Source: Prevotellaceae bacterium UBA4372
GTDB taxonomy: Bacteria; Bacteroidota; Bacteroidia; Bacteroidales; Bacteroidaceae
Direction of reading: 5' to 3'
NCBI GenBank assembly: GCA_002391275.1
Contig: DGSC01000001.1
Location: 1-56,747 of the forward strand
DNA: 56,747 nucleotides
Part shown: piece after piece, positions 42,615 through 51,405 of the stretch
How positions within the stretch are numbered: position 1 is the first letter of the stretch
Layout of the letters: each line of letters begins with the position of its first letter
The notes under the pieces: model-generated
Databases searched by the model: none
What the model was told of the DNA's origin: nothing
What the model saw: only the letters and a program-made list of their open reading frames with translations
Translations under genes and position numbers: made by a program

Positions 42615-44078
42615 ATGACTATGATACTTTCAGAACTTCTTTCTACAATACCGCATTGCGAGGTTAAAGGACGTACAGACATCCAGATTCACGACATCCA
42701 GATAGATTCACGACAAATATCTGAAGGTGACTTGTTCATCGCCATTGCAGGCACTCAGGTTGACGGCCACAGGTTCATCCCTACGGCCATAGAATCAGGC
42801 GCCAAAGCTATTGTATGCCAACACATTCCAGAAGGTGTAGATCAAGACGTCACATTCATCGTCGTTAACAACACCGAAGCAATCGTAGGGCCATTAGCGC
42901 ACACTTTCTTCGGCAAGCCAACAGAGAAACTGGACTTAGTAGGCGTTACGGGCACGAACGGCAAGACTACGATAGCCACATTACTATTCAAGCTTTTCAG
43001 TCGTTTTGGCTATAAGTGCGGCCTCGTGTCGACAGTATGCAACTATATCGACAATGAGGCAATCCCGACGAGCCACACGACACCTGACCCAATCACCCTG
43101 AACCGGTTGCTCGGGCGCATGGCAGATGAGGGTTGCCGCTATGCTTTTATGGAGGTAAGCTCCCACAGCGTTGTACAACATCGTATCGACGGACTTGTTT
43201 TCCGTGGAGGTATTTTCACGAATCTCACACGCGACCATCTCGACTATCATAAAACATTCGAAGCCTATCGCGATGCCAAGAAAGGATTCTTTGACATGCT
43301 GCCCAAAGGCTCGTTTGCCGTTACCAACGTCGATGACCGCAATGGCAGTTTCATGGTGCAGAACTCAAAGGCAGACTGCAAGACATATTCCGTACGTGGC
43401 TTAGCCGACTTTCATGCCCGAATATTAGAAGAAAGCTTCGAAGGGATGACTTTAGACATCTGCGGACGTGAGGTCTGTGTTCAATTCATCGGGCGCTTCA
43501 ACGTGTCGAACCTTCTGGCTGTCTATGGCGCGGCAATTTGCATGGGACGCTCGGCTGAGGATGTACTCGTCGGGCTCAGCACACTACGCCCTGTCAACGG
43601 TCGCTTCGAAACCATCCGGTCCAATGAAGGCGTCACTGCAATCATAGACTATGCCCACACACCCGATGCCTTGGACAATGTCTTAGCTACCATCAATGAG
43701 ATACTTAAAAAGCCGGGGAATTGCATCACGGTATGCGGTGCCGGCGGCAATCGCGACAAAGGCAAACGCCCACTGATGGCCCAGTCTGCCGTACGCGCTT
43801 CAAATCGAGTAATTATTACTTCCGACAATCCACGTTTCGAGGAGCCTCAAGCGATTATAGACGACATGCTTTCGGGCATCTCATCCCCTGAAGACAGAAG
43901 CAAGGTAATCAGCATCGTTGATCGCAGAGAAGCAATACGAACCGCCTGCATGATGGCCCAGCCTGGCGACGTCATTCTCATTGCAGGCAAAGGCCACGAA
44001 GATTACCAGGAAATCAAGGGTGTCAAGCATCACTTTGATGATCACGAGATAGTTCGTGAGGCCTTTGGATTGGCATAA
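42615..44078 (+). CDS. murE: UDP-MurNAc-L-Ala-D-Glu:meso-diaminopimelate ligase
   Basis: The 487-residue Mur ligase adds the third residue of the peptide stem in the cytoplasm. It has the ATP-binding GVTGTNGKTTIA (residues ~111-121), the central domain with FMEVSSHSVVQHRI and FTNLTRDHLDYHKTFE, and the C-terminal domain. The four-residue signature D404-N-P-R407, followed by FEEP, marks meso-diaminopimelate rather than lysine as substrate. ATG codons 1 and 3 are both possible starts. The gene follows ftsI by 51 nt and lies ahead of mraY; no murF is present in this cluster, as is usual in the phylum. Confidence 0.96.
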   Translation: MTMILSELLSTIPHCEVKGRTDIQIHDIQIDSRQISEGDLFIAIAGTQVDGHRFIPTAIESGAKAIVCQHIPEGVDQDVTFIVVNNTEAIVGPLAHTFFGKPTEKLDLVGVTGTNGKTTIATLLFKLFSRFGYKCGLVSTVCNYIDNEAIPTSHTTPDPITLNRLLGRMADEGCRYAFMEVSSHSVVQHRIDGLVFRGGIFTNLTRDHLDYHKTFEAYRDAKKGFFDMLPKGSFAVTNVDDRNGSFMVQNSKADCKTYSVRGLADFHARILEESFEGMTLDICGREVCVQFIGRFNVSNLLAVYGAAICMGRSAEDVLVGLSTLRPVNGRFETIRSNEGVTAIIDYAHTPDALDNVLATINEILKKPGNCITVCGAGGNRDKGKRPLMAQSAVRASNRVIITSDNPRFEEPQAIIDDMLSGISSPEDRSKVISIVDRREAIRTACMMAQPGDVILIAGKGHEDYQEIKGVKHHFDDHEIVREAFGLA

Positions 44079-44140
44079 GACAAGCGTTTCACTCGAATCG
44101 ACCCGTTTCCTCTATTTCCATTTTATACTCTTCCTACACT

Positions 44141-45403
44141 ATGCTATACTACCTTTTCAGATACCTCAGTGAATACGGCATTCCAGGCTCTCACATGTGG
44201 AGCTACATTTCATTTCGTGCCATCTTGACTTTAGTGCTTTCATTAATGATTTCAGCATGGTTTGGCGAATGGTTCATTAAATATATGAAAAGCCATAAGC
44301 TGAGCGAGCAACAACGTGATGCAAGCATTGACCCGTATGGGGTAGAGAAAAAAGGAGTGCCTACGATGGGCGGAATCATCATCATCGTAGCCACCGTCAT
44401 CCCCTCCTTGCTGTTTGGGCGTCTGCGCAACATATATATGCTCCTAATGCTTGGCACGACCTTATGGCTTGGTCTGTTGGGATTCATAGACGACTACACG
44501 AAAATGACCAAGAGCAAAGATGGCATCAAACCCATTTTTAAGCTTGCAGGTCAGGCTTTACTCGGATTCGTTGTCGGGCTCGTCTTGTGGCTGAGCCCGG
44601 ACGCTGTAATCAGGGAAAACATAAGCATCCAGCAAGAAAACGGCGTAGAAGTCGTTCACAAAAGCGATCCTGTTAAAAGCACACTTACAACAATCCCCTT
44701 CGTCAAGAACAACAACCTCAGCTATACCGAGGCTTGCTCATGGATGGGGAAATACAAGAGCGCTGCAGGATGGGTCTTATTCGTATTTGTCACCATCTTT
44801 ATCGTAATGGCCGTAAGCAATGGAGCCAACATGAACGATGGCATGGACGGGATGTGCGCCGGCAACTCTGCTATCATGTGTTTTGCACTTGCCATATTAG
44901 CTTATGTGTCATCTCACACCCAATTTGCCGCATACCTAAACATCATGTATATTCCAGGCTCGGAAGAATTGGTTGTTTTTCTCATGGCATTTGTCGGAGC
45001 CTTGATAGGTTTCCTATGGTACAATGCATATCCTGCCCAGGTTTTCATGGGAGATACAGGATCATTAGCCATTGGCGGAATCATTGCCGTAACAGCCATT
45101 ATCATTCACAAGGAACTGCTGCTGCCACTTATCTGCTTTATCTTCTTGATTGAAAGCATAAGTGTTTTAGCACAAACCAACTATGCGAAGTACGGCAATA
45201 AGCGGGGACTGAAGCTTCGCGTATTTAAGCGTGCCCCCATTCACGATGCATTCAGGATTAGACCAGAGCAAATACCTTCAGACTTCAAGATTCTGTTCAA
45301 TTGGCCTAAAGGCTGTTGGTTAGAATCTAAAATCACAACCCGTTTTTGGATTGTGTCTATTATGATGTGTGCTTTGGCAATCGTTACTTTAAAGATCAGA
45401 TAA
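44141..45403 (+). CDS. mraY: Phospho-N-acetylmuramoyl-pentapeptide transferase
   Basis: The 420-residue protein has about ten membrane helices and makes lipid I from UDP-MurNAc-pentapeptide and undecaprenyl phosphate. Visible motifs are GVPTMGGIIII, FIDDYTKMTKSKDGIKP with the catalytic aspartates, NGANMNDGMDGM and FMGDTGSLAIGG. The final motif, normally PIHHHxE, reads PIHDAFR here (H368-D369-A370), so two of three histidines are replaced. A ~20-residue insertion follows it, which may be usual for the phylum. The C-terminal RFWIVSIMMCALAIVTLKIR is typical. The stop is 2 nt from the murD start. Confidence 0.95.
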   Translation: MLYYLFRYLSEYGIPGSHMWSYISFRAILTLVLSLMISAWFGEWFIKYMKSHKLSEQQRDASIDPYGVEKKGVPTMGGIIIIVATVIPSLLFGRLRNIYMLLMLGTTLWLGLLGFIDDYTKMTKSKDGIKPIFKLAGQALLGFVVGLVLWLSPDAVIRENISIQQENGVEVVHKSDPVKSTLTTIPFVKNNNLSYTEACSWMGKYKSAAGWVLFVFVTIFIVMAVSNGANMNDGMDGMCAGNSAIMCFALAILAYVSSHTQFAAYLNIMYIPGSEELVVFLMAFVGALIGFLWYNAYPAQVFMGDTGSLAIGGIIAVTAIIIHKELLLPLICFIFLIESISVLAQTNYAKYGNKRGLKLRVFKRAPIHDAFRIRPEQIPSDFKILFNWPKGCWLESKITTRFWIVSIMMCALAIVTLKIR

Positions 45404-45405
45404 CA

Positions 45406-46737
45406 ATGAAACGAATAGTGATATTAGGTGCTGCAGAGAGCGGTGTTGGCGCTGCAGTTTTGGCTAAGAAAGAAGGTTTCGATGTATTCGTGACCGACAT
45501 GGGCTCTATCAAGCCGCATTACAAAGAGCAACTCAATGCTCATGGGATAGCATGGGAAGAAGGGAAGCACACGGAATCGTTAGTGCTCAACGCCGACGAG
45601 ATTATCAAAAGCCCGGGAATCCCTGACACAGCTCCAATGGTCATCAAGGTGAAAGAATCCAACATTCCTATCATTAGCGAGATAGAGTTTGCCGGCCGAT
45701 ATACCAAGTCCCAAATGATTTGCATAACAGGATCAAACGGCAAAACGACAACCACCAGCCTCATCTATCACATCTTCAAGCGCGCAGGCTATGATGTTGG
45801 TCTCGCTGGCAACATCGGACGCTCACTGGCCCTGCAAGTTGCAGAAGAGCCACATGAGTACTACGTAATCGAATTGTCGAGTTTTCAGCTTGATAACATG
45901 TACGATTTCCGCGCGAACATTGCAATATTACTAAACATAACTCCAGACCACCTCGATCGTTATCACAATTCCATGCAGGAATATGCTGATGCAAAGATGC
46001 GCATAGTTCAGAACCAGACAAAGGACGATGCATTCATCTTCTGGAATGAAGACCCCGTTATCCAGCGAGAGCTTGAAAAGTACCATATTGAAAGCCGCAT
46101 GTGTCCTTTCAGCATCATCAAACGTGAGGGTATGATAGGCTATATCTCAGACGGAGAATATATCATTGAACGCCCTACCCCTTTCAATATGGAGCAGGAA
46201 GACCTTGCCTTAACCGGCAAACACAACTTGTACAACTCCTTGGCTGCAGGCATCGCCGCTGATTTAAGTGGAATCTCTAACGACGTCATTCGCGAAAGCC
46301 TCAGCGATTTTGAAGGTGTAGAGCACCGATTAGAGTTTGTATGCAAAGTTCATGGAGTCACATTCATCAACGATTCCAAAGCGACGAATGTCGATGCCTG
46401 TTGGTACGCCCTTGAAAGTATGACACAGCCTACAATCTTAATCCTTGGCGGTCTGGACAAAGGCAACGACTACGAACAGATTCGTCCGCTCGTACAACAG
46501 AAATGCAAAGGATTGGTATACCTTGGCGTCGACAATAGCAAGTTGCACTCATTCTTCGACCCAATGGGCTTGCCGGTTGCTGAGACACGTTCCATGAAAG
46601 AATGTATCGAAGCATGCTTTGCCATGGCCAAGCCCGGAGACACAATCCTGCTTTCCCCCTGTTGCGCCAGTTTCGATTTATTCAAGAACATGGAGGATCG
46701 TGGCGAACAGTTTAAAGCTTTAGCAAGAGCCCTATAG
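45406..46737 (+). CDS. murD: UDP-MurNAc-L-alanine:D-glutamate ligase
   Basis: The 443-residue cytoplasmic Mur ligase adds D-glutamate. It starts MKRIVILGAAESGVGAAVLA at 45406, with the N-terminal Rossmann-type domain, and the frame's earlier ATG lies inside mraY. The ATP site MICITGSNGKTTTTSLIYH follows, then ELSSFQLDNM, NITPDHLDRY and the C-terminal FINDSKATN with TILILGGLDKGNDY and LLSPCCASFDLFKN(M). These match MurD in order. It sits between mraY and ftsW. Confidence 0.96.
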   Translation: MKRIVILGAAESGVGAAVLAKKEGFDVFVTDMGSIKPHYKEQLNAHGIAWEEGKHTESLVLNADEIIKSPGIPDTAPMVIKVKESNIPIISEIEFAGRYTKSQMICITGSNGKTTTTSLIYHIFKRAGYDVGLAGNIGRSLALQVAEEPHEYYVIELSSFQLDNMYDFRANIAILLNITPDHLDRYHNSMQEYADAKMRIVQNQTKDDAFIFWNEDPVIQRELEKYHIESRMCPFSIIKREGMIGYISDGEYIIERPTPFNMEQEDLALTGKHNLYNSLAAGIAADLSGISNDVIRESLSDFEGVEHRLEFVCKVHGVTFINDSKATNVDACWYALESMTQPTILILGGLDKGNDYEQIRPLVQQKCKGLVYLGVDNSKLHSFFDPMGLPVAETRSMKECIEACFAMAKPGDTILLSPCCASFDLFKNMEDRGEQFKALARAL

Positions 46738-46761
46738 TAAACACGCATTAATACGCCAATC

Positions 46762-47973
46762 ATGAGTATAAAAGAACGAACAGAGAACCTAAGTTCACTC
46801 TTCGAAGGCGACAAAGTCCTTTGGATGGTGCTATTTTTCTTATGCATCATATCGGTATTGGAGGTTTATAGCGCATCCAGCAATATGACCTTCAACAAAG
46901 GTGCATATTGGGCTCCTGTGCTTATGCATAGCGTATATCTTGCCGTCGGCGTCGGCGTAGCATGGGTTGTTCACCGTATCCCCTGCCGATACTTTGGTTG
47001 GATAGCTGCAGCAGGACCTGTTATAAGCATCTTTTTACTCATAGCCGTGTTCTTCTCCGGAAGCCTCAATGACACCAATCGTTGGATGTCCATCGCCGGC
47101 ATATCTTTCCAGCCTTCTGAAATCGCCAAAGGCTCTTTAGTCGTTGCCGTTGCATGGATTCTCAGCGTTATGCGCGATGAGAATGGTGCCACAACATCAG
47201 CCTTCAAATGGATCATGGGTATTTCCCTTGTGATATGTGGGCTTATCGTGTCTGAGAATCTTTCAACAGCCATTCTCACCTTTATGGTTGTCCTGATGAT
47301 GATGTTCGTAGGAAGCATTCCTTGGAAATACCTTGGCTCCCTCATTGGTCTTCTTGCTATTGCTGGCTCATTAGGCTATTCAGTTCTACGTTTTACCCCT
47401 GAAAGCACATTGGAGCAACTTGAACAGGTGCCTGTTCTCAAGCGTCTACCTACATGGGCTCACCGTGTACGCAATCACACCGAATTTGCTGACTCTCCAG
47501 CTGATTTCGATTTGACGATTAATCCTCAAGTCGTTCAATCCCACATTGCTGTTGCCTCCAGCAACATTTTTGGTTGCGGACCAGGCAATTCCGCAGTACG
47601 AGACTTCCTTCCACAAGCATATTCCGACTTCATCTATGCTATCATTATAGAAGAATTAGGCCTTGCCGGAGGATTATTTGTGCTTCTATTATATATCACC
47701 CTGCTATATCGAGCGGCGCGCATTGCCGGTCGATGCGAGAAAAACTTCCCAGCCTTTCTCATAATGGGTTTAGCCCTCCTCATAGTCACTCAAGCAATCA
47801 TTAATATGATGGTTGCGGTTGGCATTTTCCCCGTCACAGGACAACCTTTGCCTCTCGTGAGCAGAGGCGGTTCTTCCATCATGGTTAATTGTGCATATAT
47901 TGGTATGATGCTATCCATAAGCCGTTCGGCAGCAATGATTCCCGAAAAAAAGACTTCTGCGGACGATTTATAA
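46762..47973 (+). CDS. ftsW: Septal peptidoglycan polymerase FtsW
   Basis: The 403-residue SEDS protein has about ten membrane helices and polymerises lipid II at the division site together with FtsI. SEDS features are EVYSASSNMTF near the first helix and LNDTNRWMSIAGISFQPSEIAKG. Later ones are the GPGNSAVRDFLPQAYSDFIYAIIIEELG loop, where the family has GxGxSxQ-like text and the conserved E-D-F/I-x-E pattern, and GQPLPLVSRGGSS near the end. It lies 24 nt after murD. A short, promoter-bearing gap follows before murG. Confidence 0.95.
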   Translation: MSIKERTENLSSLFEGDKVLWMVLFFLCIISVLEVYSASSNMTFNKGAYWAPVLMHSVYLAVGVGVAWVVHRIPCRYFGWIAAAGPVISIFLLIAVFFSGSLNDTNRWMSIAGISFQPSEIAKGSLVVAVAWILSVMRDENGATTSAFKWIMGISLVICGLIVSENLSTAILTFMVVLMMMFVGSIPWKYLGSLIGLLAIAGSLGYSVLRFTPESTLEQLEQVPVLKRLPTWAHRVRNHTEFADSPADFDLTINPQVVQSHIAVASSNIFGCGPGNSAVRDFLPQAYSDFIYAIIIEELGLAGGLFVLLLYITLLYRAARIAGRCEKNFPAFLIMGLALLIVTQAIINMMVAVGIFPVTGQPLPLVSRGGSSIMVNCAYIGMMLSISRSAAMIPEKKTSADDL

Positions 47974-48056
47974 TAGCCGTACACTTTCTACAAGCTACAA
48001 GTATATTTTTCTAAGAAAAAGTCGTTATTTTGCACTCTGTTTTAAATAATTATTGT

Positions 48057-48064
48057 TATTTTTG
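48057..48064 (+). promoter_or_regulatory. Internal -7 element before murG
   Basis: TATTTTTG matches TAnnTTTG and lies 46 nt before the murG ATG at 48110, inside the largest gap (136 nt) of the downstream half of the cluster. A matching -33 is not obvious. It would allow murG-ftsZ to be expressed apart from the upstream genes. Confidence 0.5.
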
Positions 48065-48109
48065 CGCACAAAACAGCTTAAAGACAACAACACCTTGATA
48101 TCGACACTT

Positions 48110-49222
48110 ATGGAAAAACCACTAAAAGTCATAATAAGCGGAGGCGGAACTGGAGGGCACATCTTTCCAGCAATCAGTATTGCTAATGCTCTCAAACAAT
48201 TACGCCCCGATACAGAGATACTCTTTGTTGGAGCAGAGAACCGCATGGAGATGCAACGCGTGCCTGCAGCAGGCTATGCCATTAAAGGCCTTCCTGTCGC
48301 AGGTTTCGATCGCGTGCACCTTTTGCGTAACATCAGCGTAATTTTTAAATTATTAAAGAGTCGTCGTTTAGCCCACAAAATTATTAAAGACTTCCGCCCT
48401 GATGTAGCTGTAGGCGTAGGTGGTTATGCAAGTGGTCCAACTTTGAATGTGGCCGCAAAAATGGGAATACCCACACTCATCCAAGAACAGAACTCTTATG
48501 CTGGCGTCACAAATAAATTATTGGCTAAATCTGCCAAGCGCATTTGTGTTGCCTACGAAGGCATGGAGCGTTTTTTCCCTGCGGAGAAATTGATGCTTAC
48601 AGGCAACCCAGTACGCCAATCACTGCTCGAATGCAAGCTCAGTAGAGCAGAAGCCATAACAAAACTGGGATTTGACCCCATTCGTCCTCTCATATTAATT
48701 GTTGGAGGAAGTCTGGGAGCACGCACCATCAACGAAAGCGTTCTTAATCACTTGCAACTCATCAACGAGAACAAGGTGCAGATCGTATGGCAAACTGGCG
48801 GCTATTACTTTGAAGACATAAAAAAGCAACTATCCGAACAAGGCTGTCCGCAGAATCTCAAGGTTACAGACTTCATTAACCACATGGATGAAGCTTATCG
48901 AGCAGCAGACCTTGTCATCAGCAGAGCCGGTGCAAGCAGCATATCTGAGTTGTGTTTGCTGGGCAAAGCCTCTATCCTCGTTCCATCACCCAACGTTGCT
49001 GAGGATCATCAAACAAAAAACGCCATGGCCTTGGTCAACAAAGGAGCAGCCATGTGTGTGAGCGACATTGATGCCAAAGAAAAGCTTATTCCCTTAGCCT
49101 TATCTACAGCAAAAGACATCAATACGCTTAAACAGTTGGCAACTCAAGCCAAAGCAATGGCTTTGCCTAACTCTGCGCAAATAATAGCAGAAGAAGTCAT
49201 CAAACTTAGTCAGACCATCTAA
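48110..49222 (+). CDS. murG: UDP-GlcNAc:lipid I N-acetylglucosaminyltransferase
   Basis: The 370-residue peripheral membrane enzyme turns lipid I into lipid II. It has the glycine-rich loop ISGGGTGGHIFPA near the start, VGVGGYASGPTLNVAAKMGIPT, QEQNSYAGVTN, the second loop LILIVGGSLGARTIN and the donor site ISRAGASSISELCLLGKASILVPSP...AEDHQTKNA. The frame opens at 48053, but that ATG overlaps the -7 element, so the start at 48110 is used. Confidence 0.97.
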   Translation: MEKPLKVIISGGGTGGHIFPAISIANALKQLRPDTEILFVGAENRMEMQRVPAAGYAIKGLPVAGFDRVHLLRNISVIFKLLKSRRLAHKIIKDFRPDVAVGVGGYASGPTLNVAAKMGIPTLIQEQNSYAGVTNKLLAKSAKRICVAYEGMERFFPAEKLMLTGNPVRQSLLECKLSRAEAITKLGFDPIRPLILIVGGSLGARTINESVLNHLQLINENKVQIVWQTGGYYFEDIKKQLSEQGCPQNLKVTDFINHMDEAYRAADLVISRAGASSISELCLLGKASILVPSPNVAEDHQTKNAMALVNKGAAMCVSDIDAKEKLIPLALSTAKDINTLKQLATQAKAMALPNSAQIIAEEVIKLSQTI

Positions 49223-49234
49223 GAGAATCGTTCC

Positions 49235-50602
49235 ATGCAATATAAGGCAGTATACTTCATAGGCATAGGAGGCATTGGCATGAGCGCCATTGCCCGATAC
49301 TATCTACAACGCGGCCTCGCTGTAGCCGGCTATGATAAAACCCCCACCCCTCTCACCCGTGAATTGGAGGAAGAAGGTGCTTCTATCCATTATCAGGACG
49401 ATGTTGCCCTTATTCCCGATGCGTTCCGCGATAAAACATCAACACTTGTAGTATTTACGCCTGCGGTCCCTGCCGATCATAGTGAGCTGCAATACTTCCA
49501 GACTCATCAATTCGACATCCAGAAACGTGCCCAAGTATTAGGGACACTCACCCACACCCATCGTGGTCTTTGTGTTGCTGGCACTCACGGCAAGACCACA
49601 ACCAGCAGCATGGCCGCACACATCCTTCATCAAAGCCATGTGGGATGCAACGCTTTCTTGGGCGGAATCACCAAGAATTACGGAACGAACTATATCCTTG
49701 AGCCCAACAGTGACTACATTGTTATTGAAGCAGACGAATTCGACCGCTCATTCCATTGGTTAGCTCCCTATGCAACAGTGATTACAGCTACCGATCCCGA
49801 CCATCTCGACATATATGGCACTGAGCAGGCATACCTCGAAAGCTTCAGACATTATACAGAGCTGATTCAGCCCAACGGTTTTTTGATCCTTCATACAGGA
49901 TTAAAAATGCAACCCAACCCTTCTGAGAGTGTAACGACATATACTTACTCTCGAGAAGCAGGCGATTTCCATGCCAAGAACCTGCATATTGGCAATGGAG
50001 AAATACGCTTTGACCTTGTTTCGCCTATAGCTAATATCAACGATATCCTACTTGGCGTCCCTGTAGGTGTTAATATTGAGAACGGTATTGCAGCCATGGC
50101 TTTAGCCCAGATAGCTGGTGCCACGCCCGATGAAATACGTCAGGCAATGGCAAGCTTCAGCGGAGTTGACCGCCGTTTCGACTTCCATGTCAAAAACGAG
50201 CGTAAAGCTTACCTGAGTGACTACGCTCACCACCCTGAAGAGATACGCCAGTCTATCGCCAGTATTCGCGAAGTTTATCCCGGAAAGCGTATCGTAGGCA
50301 TTTTCCAGCCCCACCTTTACACCCGCACTCGTGATTTCTATAAAGAATTCGCTTCAGCCTTGTCGCAACTTGACGAGGTGATACTAACAGAAATATATCC
50401 TGCACGTGAGCAACCCATACCCGGCATCACCAGCCAGCTCATCATCGATAACCTGCAACCAGGAGTTCAGAGCAAACTCATTAAAAAAGCAGACGTTTTA
50501 GATGTCGTTCGCCAAACACCTTTCGACGTCCTTATCACCTTAGGAGCTGGCGACCTTGACAATTATGCCGCAGAAATCGCAAAAATAGTAAATAGTTTAT
50601 AG
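49235..50602 (+). CDS. murC: UDP-N-acetylmuramate:L-alanine ligase
   Basis: The 455-residue Mur ligase adds the first amino acid to UDP-MurNAc. It opens with the Rossmann signature FIGIGGIGMSAIARYYL, then has the ATP site CVAGTHGKTTTSSMAAHIL. IEADEFDRSFHWL, TATDPDHLDIYG and the C-terminal domain with FQPHLYTRTRDFYKEFASAL and ITLGAGDLDNYA follow. All are standard for MurC. It lies 12 nt from murG and 13 nt from ftsQ, so the block is clearly one transcript. Confidence 0.97.
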   Translation: MQYKAVYFIGIGGIGMSAIARYYLQRGLAVAGYDKTPTPLTRELEEEGASIHYQDDVALIPDAFRDKTSTLVVFTPAVPADHSELQYFQTHQFDIQKRAQVLGTLTHTHRGLCVAGTHGKTTTSSMAAHILHQSHVGCNAFLGGITKNYGTNYILEPNSDYIVIEADEFDRSFHWLAPYATVITATDPDHLDIYGTEQAYLESFRHYTELIQPNGFLILHTGLKMQPNPSESVTTYTYSREAGDFHAKNLHIGNGEIRFDLVSPIANINDILLGVPVGVNIENGIAAMALAQIAGATPDEIRQAMASFSGVDRRFDFHVKNERKAYLSDYAHHPEEIRQSIASIREVYPGKRIVGIFQPHLYTRTRDFYKEFASALSQLDEVILTEIYPAREQPIPGITSQLIIDNLQPGVQSKLIKKADVLDVVRQTPFDVLITLGAGDLDNYAAEIAKIVNSL

Positions 50603-50615
50603 ACCCTTTTCTTTC

Positions 50616-51347
50616 GTGTATAAGACTCTTTTCAAGATAATCATTCTCATCGGCGTAGCTGCGTATCTCGTATTCGCCCTTGTCACCTTCAACCGTTCGG
50701 CTGAGGGGCATGAGTGTACGGGACTTAACATCATCATCGACGACAAGCACAATACGAATTTTATTGGTGAGAACGAAATACGCGAGTGGTTAGTCACCAA
50801 CAAGCAGTTCCCAGAGGGTGCGAAACTGACCGATATCAACTTGGCAGACATTGAAGCAATCTTGGAAAGAAATCCCTATATTGATCATGCACTATGCTAC
50901 ACCACAGCTGAAGACAAAGTAGCAATACGCGTCACTCCGCGCATACCTCTTCTACACGTGATCAATCAGAATGGCGATGATTTCTATATCGACAACCAAT
51001 GTGGCACTATGCCACGTGGGCATCATACTATTGACCTCATCATAATGACTGGCCATGTACCCCGCAAAACAGCAGGTCAACTATATTCTCCAATGGCCCG
51101 TATCATCACCGAGGACTCTTATTGGTCCAATCAGATACAAGAAATACATGTGGATGCAGACGGGCACATTGAATTGACGCCCAAAAACGGTTGCCACATC
51201 ATTGCTTTTGGCGACACATCGAAGGTCGCCGACAAGTTAAACCGTCTGGCGCTTTTCTACGACAAAGGTCTCAACAAGGCCGGCTGGAACCGATACAAAA
51301 CAATAAGCCTGGAATATGACAATCAGGTTATCGCCACCAAACGATAG
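50616..51347 (+). CDS. ftsQ: Cell-division protein FtsQ
   Basis: The 243-residue single-pass protein begins at a GTG codon and has a membrane helix at ~6-26 (FKIIILIGVAAYLVFALVTF). The extracytoplasmic part has a POTRA-like section (GENEIREWLV, LTDINLADIEAILERNPYIDHALCY) and a beta domain. Its position between murC and ftsA matches ftsQ; sequence similarity in this family is low, so position is the stronger argument. In the divisome FtsQ recruits FtsL and FtsB. The next gene starts 58 nt later. Confidence 0.88.
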   Translation: MYKTLFKIIILIGVAAYLVFALVTFNRSAEGHECTGLNIIIDDKHNTNFIGENEIREWLVTNKQFPEGAKLTDINLADIEAILERNPYIDHALCYTTAEDKVAIRVTPRIPLLHVINQNGDDFYIDNQCGTMPRGHHTIDLIIMTGHVPRKTAGQLYSPMARIITEDSYWSNQIQEIHVDADGHIELTPKNGCHIIAFGDTSKVADKLNRLALFYDKGLNKAGWNRYKTISLEYDNQVIATKR

Positions 51348-51405
51348 CGTGAACAACTTCAGACGAACAAAAAAACAAGAAATCAGAATTAAGACATATA
51401 GCATT

